A stretch of DNA of 17,948 nucleotides from Actinocrinis sp046724665 (GTDB taxonomy: Bacteria > Actinomycetota > Actinomycetes > Streptomycetales > Catenulisporaceae), in assembly GCA_046724665.1 (NCBI GenBank), contig JBKOWZ010000131.1, forward strand, positions 1-17,948. Reading direction: 5' to 3'. Positions 7,339 to 14,633 of the stretch are shown here, in pieces (the first letter of the stretch is position 1; each line of letters opens with the position of its first letter). The notes beneath the pieces were generated by a model that worked only from the letters and a program-made list of their open reading frames with translations, did not search any database and was not told where the DNA came from. A program made the translations under genes and the position numbers.

Positions 7339-8799
7339 GTGCCGTTGCCCGCCACCGCGCCCTTCAGCCCGACCTGGGAGTCGATCGACCAGCACGTCGC
7401 GGCCCCGGAATGGTTCCAGGACGCCAAGTTCGGGATCTACCACCATTGGGGCGCCTTCAGCGTTCCCGCGTTCAACAGCGAGTGGTATCCGCGAGAGATG
7501 TACCGGCCCGGCAGCGCCGACCGCGAACACCACATCGAGACCTACGGCGACCCCGCGCAGTGGCCTTACCACTACTTCATCGACGGCGGCCACGACAAGG
7601 CCGGCCGCTTCGTCCAGTTCGCGCCGAAGCTCGCGTCGGCCGGCGGAGCGTTCGACCCGCGCGAGTGGGCACGGCTGATCGCGGACGCCGGAGCGCGCTT
7701 CGCCGGCCCGGTGGCGGAGCACCACGACGGCTTCTCGATGTGGGACAGCCGCGCCAACGAGTGGAATTCGGCCGCGCGCGGGCCGCGGCTCGACCTGCTG
7801 GCACTGTTCGCCGAGGCCTACCGCGAACAGGGGTTGAAGCTGCTGGTGGCGATGCACCACGCCTTTCACTTCACCGGCTACTTCGAGCACGTGCCGGCCC
7901 AGCCCACGCCGTCGCTGCGCAAGCTCTACGGACAGCTGGGCGCGCAAGCCGAGAATCGGCTGTGGCTCGACAAGCTCAAGGAGGTCGTCGATCTCGCCCG
8001 GCCGGACATCCTCTATCAGGATGTGAACCTGGACAGGATCGACGAGCGGGCCGGACTGGAGTTCCTCGCCTACTACTACAACCGGGCCGCGCAGTGGGGC
8101 GCCGACGTCGTCGCCACGTACAAGGACGGGTTCAACGACAAGGGCCAGGTCTACGACTACGAGCGCGGCGGCCCCGCCGACCTGACGTATCCCTACTGGC
8201 TGACCGACGACATCCTGAGCACCTCCAGCTGGTGCTACACCGAGGGCATCAGCTATCACCCGCTCGAGGTGATTCTGCACTCGCTGATCGACCGGGTCAG
8301 CAAGAACGGCAGCGTGCTGCTCAACATCGCCCCGACCGCGCAGGGCGCCATCCCCGACGAGCAGCGCGGGCTCCTGCTCGGCATCGGCGACTACCTGCGC
8401 CGCTACGGCGAATCGATCTACGGGACCCGGGCGTGGGACGCCTACGGCGAAGGACCGACCGCGATGGGCGGCGGCTCGTTCACCCCTCCGGTCGCCGGCA
8501 CCGCCCGGGACATCCGCTTCACCCGCGACAAGCGCAACACCGTGCTGTACGCGACGATCCTGGGCTGGCCGAGTTCGCCGCTCGTCATCGGCACGCTCGC
8601 GGCGGGCCGCATCGACCTCGCCGCGCTGCGCGCGATCGAACTGATCGGCCCGAACGCCGACGAATACATCCCACTCGCCGGTCACCGCCAGGACGAGACC
8701 GGCATGCACGTCCCCCTGCCACCGGCGCCGCCGTTCAAAGCCCCCGCGTACGTGGTGAAGCTGACGTTCCAGGGAGCCATCCCTGCCCTGCGGCGCTGA
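7339..8799 (+). CDS. GH29 alpha-L-fucosidase, cytoplasmic
   Basis: The product is 486 aa from GTG 7339, with a strong GGAGG at 7328-7332. No signal peptide is present. GH29 hallmarks are WFQDAKFGIYHHWGAFSVPA near residue 25, FAGPVAEHHDGFSMWDS near 121, MHHAFHF near 172 and RPDILYQDVNLD, where Asp228 is the expected nucleophile. WCYTEGISYHPL, LIDRVSKNGSVLLNIAPTAQG and YGESIYGTRAWDAYGEGPT follow, all standard for the family, then a small C-terminal beta-domain. It removes alpha-L-fucose with retention. In plant polymers that fits fucosylated xyloglucan side chains (Fuc-Gal-Xyl) or arabinogalactan. The preceding GH2 gene supplies the galactosidase needed after fucose removal, and no terminator is visible in the 70-bp gap, so I infer an operon. 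The 3' end lies 23 bp from the convergent membrane-protein gene. Confidence 0.92.
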   Translation: MPLPATAPFSPTWESIDQHVAAPEWFQDAKFGIYHHWGAFSVPAFNSEWYPREMYRPGSADREHHIETYGDPAQWPYHYFIDGGHDKAGRFVQFAPKLASAGGAFDPREWARLIADAGARFAGPVAEHHDGFSMWDSRANEWNSAARGPRLDLLALFAEAYREQGLKLLVAMHHAFHFTGYFEHVPAQPTPSLRKLYGQLGAQAENRLWLDKLKEVVDLARPDILYQDVNLDRIDERAGLEFLAYYYNRAAQWGADVVATYKDGFNDKGQVYDYERGGPADLTYPYWLTDDILSTSSWCYTEGISYHPLEVILHSLIDRVSKNGSVLLNIAPTAQGAIPDEQRGLLLGIGDYLRRYGESIYGTRAWDAYGEGPTAMGGGSFTPPVAGTARDIRFTRDKRNTVLYATILGWPSSPLVIGTLAAGRIDLAALRAIELIGPNADEYIPLAGHRQDETGMHVPLPPAPPFKAPAYVVKLTFQGAIPALRR

Positions 8800-8822
8800 T
8801 CGTCGCGTCGGCTCGGCGAGAA

Positions 8823-9623
8823 CTACTTCGAGAACGTACCGGACACGACCATCTTGGCGCTGCTGTCCGCGCCCGTCGCGGTGACGCTGTAGGCGTCGAG
8901 CGCGAAGCTGTGACCGGCGGCGGGGCGGTCGAACTGGAAGCCGAACACGTAGGTGGCGGGTTGCAGGACCCGGCCGGGCCTGAGGGTGAAGTCGTATGTC
9001 AGACCATTGGCGGTCGGGGTCACCGTGCTGTCGATGTCCTGCGAGAGGATCGTGGACCACGAGCCGGTTGATTGCACCGTGCCGCCGCCGGAGACGGTGA
9101 CGGTCACGTGCAGCGCCTTGATGGCGCGTGTCGTGGTGACGCTCAAGTTCTCCTGCGCCCAGTACTGGGTGCTGTGCGAGTCCACGGTCCCGGTCGCCGC
9201 CAGCGGTCCGGGCGGGGGTGAGGGGGGTGGGCTCGATGCGCTGTGGGCCGAGGTCGTCCCGGCGGCGTGAAGCGTGGCGGACGAGGACGGCCGGTGACCG
9301 GCGGCCGTGTGAGTGGGGCTCGGCGATGCCGCGGCCTGGTTCACCGGGTGCGCGGGCGGGTCGCCGATGCCGAGGGTCACTCCGACGGCGATGGTCGCCG
9401 TGGCTACGGCCGCCAGGGCGCCCAACGGAACGCCGATCAACCGCAGCCGCAGCGGGCGCCGCAGCCCGCGCGACCTCGCGCGGCGGGGCTCGTCGGCGAT
9501 CAGGCGCTCGAACCTCGCCCTGATGCGGACGAGGTCCGCCTCGTGCTCGTCGGCTTGTCCACGCAGCGCGTCGGCCAGCCGCGCGGCATCCCGGCGCTGG
9601 TCGTGGGCTTCGGGGCGGTTCAT
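8823..9623 (-). CDS. Single-pass membrane protein, putative anti-sigma factor with CBM2-like extracellular domain
   Basis: The product is 266 aa, starting at ATG 9623-9621 with GAGGAG (9636-9631) seven bases before it. The ATG overlaps the sigma-factor stop (ATGA), so the two are translationally coupled. Residues 1-58 are charged and cytosolic, helical in character. There is no Cys in the protein, so it is not a zinc-type (ZAS) anti-sigma domain. Residues 62-86 (LIGVPLGALAAVATATIAVG) are one transmembrane helix. A Ser/Thr/Pro/Ala-rich linker spans 88-140, with SPPPSPPPGP near its end. Residues 142-266 form an extracellular beta-rich domain with STQYWAQENLSVTTT, GGGTVQSTGSWS and LQPATYVFGFQF, resembling the CBM2 pattern of a Trp near mid-domain and 'APG...FGF' near the end. 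Gene order and coupling argue for anti-sigma function; ligand sensing by the outer domain is inference. I cannot name a described family. Confidence 0.72.
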   Translation of the reverse strand: MNRPEAHDQRRDAARLADALRGQADEHEADLVRIRARFERLIADEPRRARSRGLRRPLRLRLIGVPLGALAAVATATIAVGVTLGIGDPPAHPVNQAAASPSPTHTAAGHRPSSSATLHAAGTTSAHSASSPPPSPPPGPLAATGTVDSHSTQYWAQENLSVTTTRAIKALHVTVTVSGGGTVQSTGSWSTILSQDIDSTVTPTANGLTYDFTLRPGRVLQPATYVFGFQFDRPAAGHSFALDAYSVTATGADSSAKMVVSGTFSK

Positions 9624-10204
9624 CGGGTCGCTCCTCTGGGTGCGGACCGGCGGTCGCCGCCGTGCGCGTCGGCCGTGGCGGCGGGTGACTCGCGCAGGTG
9701 CGCCGCGAGCTCCTGCAAGCCGCGTGAGCTCTGGCTCTTGACGGTGCCGACCGCGATGCCGAGCGTCGCGGCGGTCTCCTGCTCGCTCAGTCCGTAGTAG
9801 TAGCGCAACACGACGCAGGCGCGCTTGCGCGCGGGGATGCGCAGGAGGGCTCGGCGCAGATCGACCGCGTCCACCGGGTCGGGGGCTGCGGCCCGATCGC
9901 TGCGGCCATGGCTCCACAGCCGCCAGTTGCGGCGTTCGCGCACCAGGCGCGCGGTGTGGTCGGCCGCGAGGTTGGCCACGATGCGGCGCACATAGGCCAG
10001 CGGCCGGTCGGCGCCGGTGACCCGGCTCCAGTTCTTCCACGCCTCGGCCAGCGCCTCGGCGGTCAGGTCGTCGGCCGCGGCGTGCTCGCCGGTCAGCAGG
10101 TATGCGAAGCGCGTCAGCTCCCGGTAGTGGCGGGCGAAGAACGCCTCGAACCTGGCGCGCTCGTCGTCCGGCCCCGCCGCTGAGTCGCCCTCTGGTCCGC
10201 GCAC
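9620..10204 (-). CDS. ECF RNA polymerase sigma factor, SigE family
   Basis: The product is 194 aa, from a GTG at 10204-10202. The ribosome binding site is weak, so this start is the least certain part. Region 2 spans about 19-95: RFEAFFARHYRELTRFAYLL, then TGEHAAADDLTAEALAEAWK, followed by YVRRIVANLAADHTARLVRE. Region 4 spans about 112-168: LRRALLRIPARKRACVVLRY, YYGLSEQETAATLGIAVGTV and KSQSSRGLQEL, a clear -35-recognition helix-turn-helix. This is the pattern of the actinobacterial SigE-type ECF family. It would direct RNA polymerase to a small regulon. The downstream gene overlaps by 4 bp and encodes a membrane protein likely to hold it inactive. It is divergent from a GH74 xyloglucanase and surrounded by glycan-degrading genes, so polysaccharide-responsive transcription is a reasonable guess. 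The target promoters are unknown. Confidence 0.9.
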   Translation of the reverse strand: MRGPEGDSAAGPDDERARFEAFFARHYRELTRFAYLLTGEHAAADDLTAEALAEAWKNWSRVTGADRPLAYVRRIVANLAADHTARLVRERRNWRLWSHGRSDRAAAPDPVDAVDLRRALLRIPARKRACVVLRYYYGLSEQETAATLGIAVGTVKSQSSRGLQELAAHLRESPAATADAHGGDRRSAPRGATR

Positions 10205-10334
10205 GCGGGGAACCTAGCAGTTCCGGGTTAACCGAAATCGGTCGGCAACCTTTCGCGGCCGGGTGCGGACAGGGTGGGGAATGCGCGGGAGCCCCACGCC
10301 CGCGCACAGCTCACGATCCTGGAGAGCCCCTGTG
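10205..10334. promoter_or_regulatory. Divergent promoter region between sigma factor and GH74 genes
   Basis: This 130-bp region must hold promoters for both directions. GGAAC at 10209-10213 (plus strand) and GTTCC at 10220-10224 form an inverted pair; GGAAC is the usual ECF-type -35 core and here appears on both strands. On the plus strand CGAAA follows 19 bp later (10233-10237), slightly long for an ECF -10. GGTTAACC (10226-10233) and CCGAAATCGG (10232-10241) are overlapping short palindromes that could be operators. GGAGAG at 10321-10326 is the GH74 ribosome binding site. Assignments are tentative. Confidence 0.4.
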
Positions 10335-13091
10335 ATGACCCGTCACGACCGACGCGGAACCACGCGATCCGGCCGCGTAACGCGCGCGTTGCGTGGACGC
10401 ATGCTGCGTAAGTCCGTCCTGATCGGCCTGACCACGTTGCTCGCTGCCGCACTGATGCCCGTCATCGCGCTGACCGCGGGCCGTTCGGATGCGGCGCCGC
10501 TCGACACCGGGGCGACCTACACGCTCGTGGCTGTGCACAGCGGCAAGGCGCTGGACGTACTGGACTGGTCCACCGCGGACGGCGCGCAAGTCGCTCAGTA
10601 CACCCGCAACGACGGTGCGAATCAGCGGTGGCGCCTGACCGCGACCGACAGCGGCTACTACACGCTCACCAACGTCAACAGCCGCAGGCTGCTGGCGGTC
10701 TCCGGTCCTGTGGCCGAGGGCGCCGGTGCCGTGCAGCAGAGCGCAAACGGTACGGCCGGCCAGCAGTGGAAGCCGGTCGCGGCGGACTCGGGCTCGTACA
10801 AGCTGGTCAACCGCGCCAGCGGTCTCGTGCTCGACGCGGTCGGCTGGTCCGCGGCGGACCGCGCGAGGGTCCAGCAGTGGCCTGACAACGGCGGCGCGAA
10901 CCAGCGGTGGAATCTCGTGAAGGTCGGCTCCGCGGTCCCCAGCGGTTCGCCGGTGCCTTCGCGGCCGGCCACGGCCAGCCCGACGGCCGGCGCGAGTAAG
11001 CCGGCCGGCTCGGGCTCCAACGGGTACACCTGGGCGAATGCGCAGATCAACGGCGGCGGATTCGTCACCGGGGTGGTATTCAACCCGACGCTCAAGAACC
11101 TTGCGTACGCGCGTACCGACATAGGCGGCGCGTACCGCTGGGACGCGGCGAGCGGATCGTGGACACCGCTGACCGACTGGATCGGCGAGAGCGACAGCAA
11201 CCTGGTCGGCATCGAGAGCGTGGCCACCGATCCGGTGAACCCGAACCGGCTCTACCTCGCCGCCGGTACGTACGTCAACACGTGGGCACCGCACGGCGCG
11301 ATCCTGCGCTCCACCGACCAGGGCGCCACGTTCACCGTCATTCCGCTGCCGTTCAAGCTCGGCAGCAACGAGGACGGGCGTTCGATGGGCGAACGCCTCG
11401 CCGTCGATCCGAACGACGACGCCGTCCTGTACCTCGGCACCCGGCAGAACGGCCTGTGGCGCTCGGCGGACTTCGGCTCCACCTGGCACCAGGCCGCCTC
11501 CTTCCCCGTCACCGGCGCCACCAGCAGCGGGATGGGTCTGGGCTTCATCACCTTCGACAAGAGCAGCGGCCGCGCGGGCAGCCCCTCCAAGACCGTCTAC
11601 GTGGGCGTGGCGGACGGCAAGACGAACCTGTACCGAAGCACCGACGGCGGCGCGAGTTGGTCGGCCGTGCCCGGCCAGCCCACCGGACAACTGCCGCAGC
11701 ACGGCGTGCTCTCCGCCAACGGACAGCTGTACCTCTCCTACGGCAACGCCCCCGGCCCCAACGGGATCAGCGCGGGCTCGGTGTGGCGGCTGAACACGGC
11801 CACCGGCGCCTGGGCGAACGTCACCCCGCCGTTCGACGGCTCCGGCTACACGACCTACGGGTACGCGGGCCTGTCCGTCGATCCACAGCACCCTGACACG
11901 GTCATGGTCGCCACCATGGACAAGTGGTGGCCGCACGACGAGATCTACCGCAGCGTGAACCGGGGTGCCACGTGGACCGCGATCAGCCCGCACGCGGTGC
12001 TCGACAACTCGGCGGCGCCGCACGAGCACGCGGTGATCGGCGGCTGGATCGGTACGCTCGCGATCGACCCGTTCAACGCCGGCCACGTGCTCTACGGAAC
12101 CGGCGGCGGCATCTGGGGCAGCGACGACGCCGTCAACGCCGACCGCGGCGCCGCGACCCACTGGAGCATCCGCTCCAAGGGCGTGGAGGAGACTGCGGTG
12201 CTCGACCTGGTCTCGCCGCCGGGCGGCGCGCCGGTGATCAGCGCCCTGGGCGATGTCAGCGGTTTCACCCACACCAGCCTCACCGCCGAGGCCACCGTGC
12301 AGCTGACCAATCCGCTGTTCAGCAACACCACCGGGCTCGACTTCGCGCAGAACGCCGCGAAGCTCGTGGCGCGAGTCGGCATCGGGACCGGGACCGGGAA
12401 TCCCGCGAACGGCGCCTACTCCACCGACGGGGGCCTGAGCTGGACCCCGTTCACGGGCAGCCCGGGCGCGGGCGCCAAGGCCGGGAGCATCGCGGTATCC
12501 GCCGACGGTGCGACCTTCGCGTGGACGCCCTCAGAGCAAGGCACGTACTACTCCCGCGACCGCGGCGCCACCTGGCATGCCGTGAACGGGCTGCCCGCGG
12601 GCGCGCAGGTGGTGGCCGATCGGTCGAACCCGAACGGCTTCTACGCACTGAGCGGTGGAACGCTGTACGCAAGCAGCGACGGCGCGGTGCACTTCACCGT
12701 GCGCGCCACGTCCCTGCCCGGCGGCAGCCTCAAGGCGGTCGGCGGCATCGCGGGTGACCTGTGGCTCGCCGCCGGCGATGCCGGGCTGCTGCACTCGACC
12801 AATGCCGGTGCCGGCTTCACGAAGCTTGCCACGGCGCAGGCGGCTCAGGGCATCGGCTTCGGCAAGGCCGCTCCCGGTGCCGCATACCAGGCGATCTACC
12901 TCATCGGCACGGTCCATTCCGTGTTCGGCGTTTACCGCTCGACCGACGGGGGCGCCAGCTGGCTCAGGATCAACGATGACCGACACCAGTTCGGGGACCT
13001 CGGGTCGATCATCGTCGGCGACCCGAACGTCTTCGGCCGGGTCTATCTCACCGGCAGCGGACGCGGCGTGCTCTACGGCACCCCCAATTGA
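10335..13091 (+). CDS. Secreted GH74 xyloglucanase with N-terminal ricin-type lectin
   Basis: The product is 918 aa. ATG 10335 follows GGAGAG by 8 bp; the frame is open to 10263, but that extension lacks a ribosome binding site. The signal peptide runs to about residue 53 (hydrophobic core LIGLTTLLAAALMPVIAL, then SDA). Residues 57-197 are a cysteine-free ricin B-like beta-trefoil with three QxW-type repeats (NQRW, QQW, NQRW). A Pro/Ser/Thr linker spans 199-228. The GH74 double seven-bladed propeller then follows. TDIGGAYRWD holds the catalytic Asp262, and ISALGDVSGFTH holds Asp640, matching the base and acid of characterised GH74 enzymes. Several BNR/Asp-box repeats (STDQGATF, SADFGSTW, STDGGASW, SRDRGATW) mark the propeller blades. 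It should cut the xyloglucan backbone outside the cell; endo versus chain-end mode cannot be decided here. It is transcribed divergently from the sigma gene, with an expansin gene 77 bp downstream. Confidence 0.93.
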   Translation: MTRHDRRGTTRSGRVTRALRGRMLRKSVLIGLTTLLAAALMPVIALTAGRSDAAPLDTGATYTLVAVHSGKALDVLDWSTADGAQVAQYTRNDGANQRWRLTATDSGYYTLTNVNSRRLLAVSGPVAEGAGAVQQSANGTAGQQWKPVAADSGSYKLVNRASGLVLDAVGWSAADRARVQQWPDNGGANQRWNLVKVGSAVPSGSPVPSRPATASPTAGASKPAGSGSNGYTWANAQINGGGFVTGVVFNPTLKNLAYARTDIGGAYRWDAASGSWTPLTDWIGESDSNLVGIESVATDPVNPNRLYLAAGTYVNTWAPHGAILRSTDQGATFTVIPLPFKLGSNEDGRSMGERLAVDPNDDAVLYLGTRQNGLWRSADFGSTWHQAASFPVTGATSSGMGLGFITFDKSSGRAGSPSKTVYVGVADGKTNLYRSTDGGASWSAVPGQPTGQLPQHGVLSANGQLYLSYGNAPGPNGISAGSVWRLNTATGAWANVTPPFDGSGYTTYGYAGLSVDPQHPDTVMVATMDKWWPHDEIYRSVNRGATWTAISPHAVLDNSAAPHEHAVIGGWIGTLAIDPFNAGHVLYGTGGGIWGSDDAVNADRGAATHWSIRSKGVEETAVLDLVSPPGGAPVISALGDVSGFTHTSLTAEATVQLTNPLFSNTTGLDFAQNAAKLVARVGIGTGTGNPANGAYSTDGGLSWTPFTGSPGAGAKAGSIAVSADGATFAWTPSEQGTYYSRDRGATWHAVNGLPAGAQVVADRSNPNGFYALSGGTLYASSDGAVHFTVRATSLPGGSLKAVGGIAGDLWLAAGDAGLLHSTNAGAGFTKLATAQAAQGIGFGKAAPGAAYQAIYLIGTVHSVFGVYRSTDGGASWLRINDDRHQFGDLGSIIVGDPNVFGRVYLTGSGRGVLYGTPN

Positions 13092-13144
13092 CGTCGCTGG
13101 TGTAGCCGCCCGACATCGAGCACCCACTTGAGCCAGGATGTCTA

Positions 13145-13161
13145 CTCTTCCGTCCGAAGGG
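13145..13161 (+). promoter_or_regulatory. Small hairpin covering the expansin ribosome binding site
   Basis: CTCTTC (13145-13150) can pair with GAAGGG (13156-13161) around the loop CGTCC. The right arm is the Shine-Dalgarno sequence, seven bases before the GTG start at 13169. Such a stem could lower translation initiation. A 6-bp stem with one wobble is weak, so its effect is uncertain. Confidence 0.25.
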
Positions 13162-13168
13162 ATCGAGC

Positions 13169-14122
13169 GTGAAGGCAATCAAGCAGGCCTCGCGGCACCG
13201 AAGGCGTTCGGGCCGTGTGCTGGCCACGTCGGCCGCGGCGGCGGTCCTGGCAGGCGCCGGGCTCCTCGTCTTCGCGACCGCGGGTCCGCACTCAGGCCAC
13301 GACGTGGCCGTCGGGCTGGCGACGCCCGCGCCCACCGCCAGTGCGGGAGCAATCGTTCCGTCGCAGTCGAGCGCCGTGCCGACGGCGACGGCGGTGACCG
13401 CGACAGCGACAGCCTCGAGCCCGACGCCTCGAGCCTCCGCGAGCACCACGGCGGCCCGGCCGTCAGCCGGCAGCAGTGCCCGAACATCGTCGGGCACGGC
13501 GCCGCTCGCGGGACGGATCCGTCCCGGCGTCACGTATCAAGGCGTGGCGACGGAGTACGCCGCCGGGGACGGCGACGGCGCCTGCCTGTTCGGCCCGGCC
13601 GCCGACATGATGATCGCCGCCATGAACGAAACAGACTACGAATCGGCGAAGGCGTGCGGCGCGCACATCCTCGTGCGCGCCGCGAACGGGAAGTCCATCA
13701 CGGTCCTGATCACCAACGAGTGCCCGCTGCCCTGCGCCCCCGGCCAGCTGGACCTGAGCCAGCAGGCCTTCGTCAAGCTCGCCGGCGCCAACCTCGGCCG
13801 CATGCCGATCACCTGGAAGCTGCTGAGCCCCGCCGACGCCGGCACGATCTCCATCCGGTACAAGACCGGCTCGAGCCAGTACTGGTGCGGGATCCAGGTG
13901 ATCGTCCACCGCAACCCGGTAGCGCTTCTCGAGGTTCACACCGCAAGCGGCTGGCGACGGTTGTCGCGCACCGGCTACAACTACTTCCTCTCGCCGGATG
14001 GCGGCGGGTGCGGCGGCGCGATCAGGATCACCGACATCTATGGGCAACAGCTGGTCGTCAACGGGATCACGCTCTCGCCGAATGTCGCGCAACCCACGCA
14101 GGTTCAGTTCGGACGGCATTGA
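13169..14122 (+). CDS. Bacterial expansin (EXLX1-like) with N-terminal anchor or signal and linker
   Basis: The product is 317 aa from GTG 13169, with GAAGGG at 13156-13161. Residues 1-17 are basic, 18-38 are hydrophobic (LATSAAAAVLAGAGLLVF) with no clear cleavage site, and 50-112 form a Ser/Thr/Ala/Pro linker. D1, a six-stranded double-psi barrel, spans about 118-216: GVATEYAAGDGDGACLFGP, KACGAHILV, and ITNECPLPC before LDLSQQAF, where Asp195 matches the key Asp82 of Bacillus subtilis EXLX1. D2, a CBM63-like module, spans about 220-312: SSQYWCGIQVIVHRNPVALL and SGWRRLSRTGYNYFLS. Tyr238, Trp239 and Tyr270 align by eye with the cellulose-binding W125, W126 and Y157 of EXLX1. Expansins loosen cellulose-hemicellulose contacts without hydrolysis, which would assist the neighbouring GH74. 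Whether the protein is released or stays membrane-anchored is open. A perfect inverted repeat overlaps the stop codon. Confidence 0.9.
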   Translation: MKAIKQASRHRRRSGRVLATSAAAAVLAGAGLLVFATAGPHSGHDVAVGLATPAPTASAGAIVPSQSSAVPTATAVTATATASSPTPRASASTTAARPSAGSSARTSSGTAPLAGRIRPGVTYQGVATEYAAGDGDGACLFGPAADMMIAAMNETDYESAKACGAHILVRAANGKSITVLITNECPLPCAPGQLDLSQQAFVKLAGANLGRMPITWKLLSPADAGTISIRYKTGSSQYWCGIQVIVHRNPVALLEVHTASGWRRLSRTGYNYFLSPDGGGCGGAIRITDIYGQQLVVNGITLSPNVAQPTQVQFGRH

Positions 14123-14130
14123 ACTGAACC
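14101..14130 (+). terminator. Perfect inverted repeat spanning the expansin stop codon
   Basis: GGTTCAGTTC (14101-14110) and GAACTGAACC (14121-14130) form a perfect 10-bp stem with a 10-nt loop. The TGA stop (14120-14122) is at the loop/right-arm junction, so the terminator would form right behind the last ribosome. No U-tract follows. The stem is AT-richer than its surroundings. Confidence 0.6.
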
Positions 14131-14633
14131 GGTTGTGAGCGTGCACGACTGCCATCGTTAATGTTTCCACTCTAGGTGCCGATACTTGCTTGCCGGAAAG
14201 GACTAGACGTGGGCTCGAATCCGGTCAATAGGTACCGTTGCCCGGTTGGCTATCCATCTGCGGCGGCAGCTGCCGACGCAGAGCGTCACTCACAGTGCCC
14301 AGTCGGATGCGTGGCGCACGTGAGACTTCCTCAAGTCGGAGCCATTGTCGAGGACTGTGAAACCAGCGCCATCTGTTGGAAAATGATTCGCATCGTCGCT
14401 CGTTGCGCGCCCGCCGCACGCCCACGACTGGTGCGCTTACCAGCTATGCAGCGTCATCGCAGGGCACCGCTTCGTCGCCGTGTGCGGATGCCTGAGAACT
14501 CGACACTTTGCCCACTCAATGGCGCCACCGACAGTCAACGCACTTCTTGACAGGTCACCGAGAGTCGGGCAGCGTCTGCATTCCGAAACATCTCGGTCCC
14601 TCCTTTCGCGGTCGGCAACCGAGGGCGTCAAAA
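14131..14633. other. Gene-free leader upstream of the GH54 gene
   Basis: About 500 bp with no convincing gene. The open frames present have no domain resemblance and no good ribosome binding site. Base composition is visibly less GC-rich than the neighbouring genes. Features seen are a perfect 12-bp palindrome CGGCAGCTGCCG (14264-14275), an isolated TTGACA at 14547-14552 that could be a -35 element without a clear -10, and CCGAAACATCTCGG at 14583-14596, an imperfect inverted repeat. The operator at 14634 closes the region. Most of it probably serves as a promoter and leader or is decayed sequence. Confidence 0.45.

Noticed and set aside
5964..7427. Long minus-strand open frame opposite the GH2 gene
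   Set aside because: It runs antisense to a clear LacZ-type gene, its translation is Arg/Gly/Val-rich with no domain, and long shadow frames are expected at this GC content. The same applies to 588-1577 minus, 4353-5333 minus, 7249-9060 minus and 10311-12272 minus.
10226..10233. GGTTAACC as a third copy of the TGTTAACGCTAACA operator
   Set aside because: Only the GTTAAC core matches; the CG centre and the right arm are missing.
8823..10307. A single 494-codon minus-strand frame covering both the sigma and the membrane-protein genes
   Set aside because: The part upstream of 9623 reads the sigma gene in the wrong frame. The sigma protein in its own frame has intact region 2 and region 4 motifs, and a proper ribosome binding site and ATG begin the membrane protein at 9623. 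So this is two overlapping genes, not one fusion.
14207..14226. GTGGGCTCGAATCC resembling a tRNA T-arm
   Set aside because: The stem does not pair beyond two or three bases, and no acceptor or anticodon arm precedes it. Not a tRNA or a convincing att-site remnant.
14176..14550. Plus-strand open frame in the gene-free leader before GH54
   Set aside because: No ribosome binding site and no domain, and the sequence lacks the third-position GC bias of the real genes nearby.
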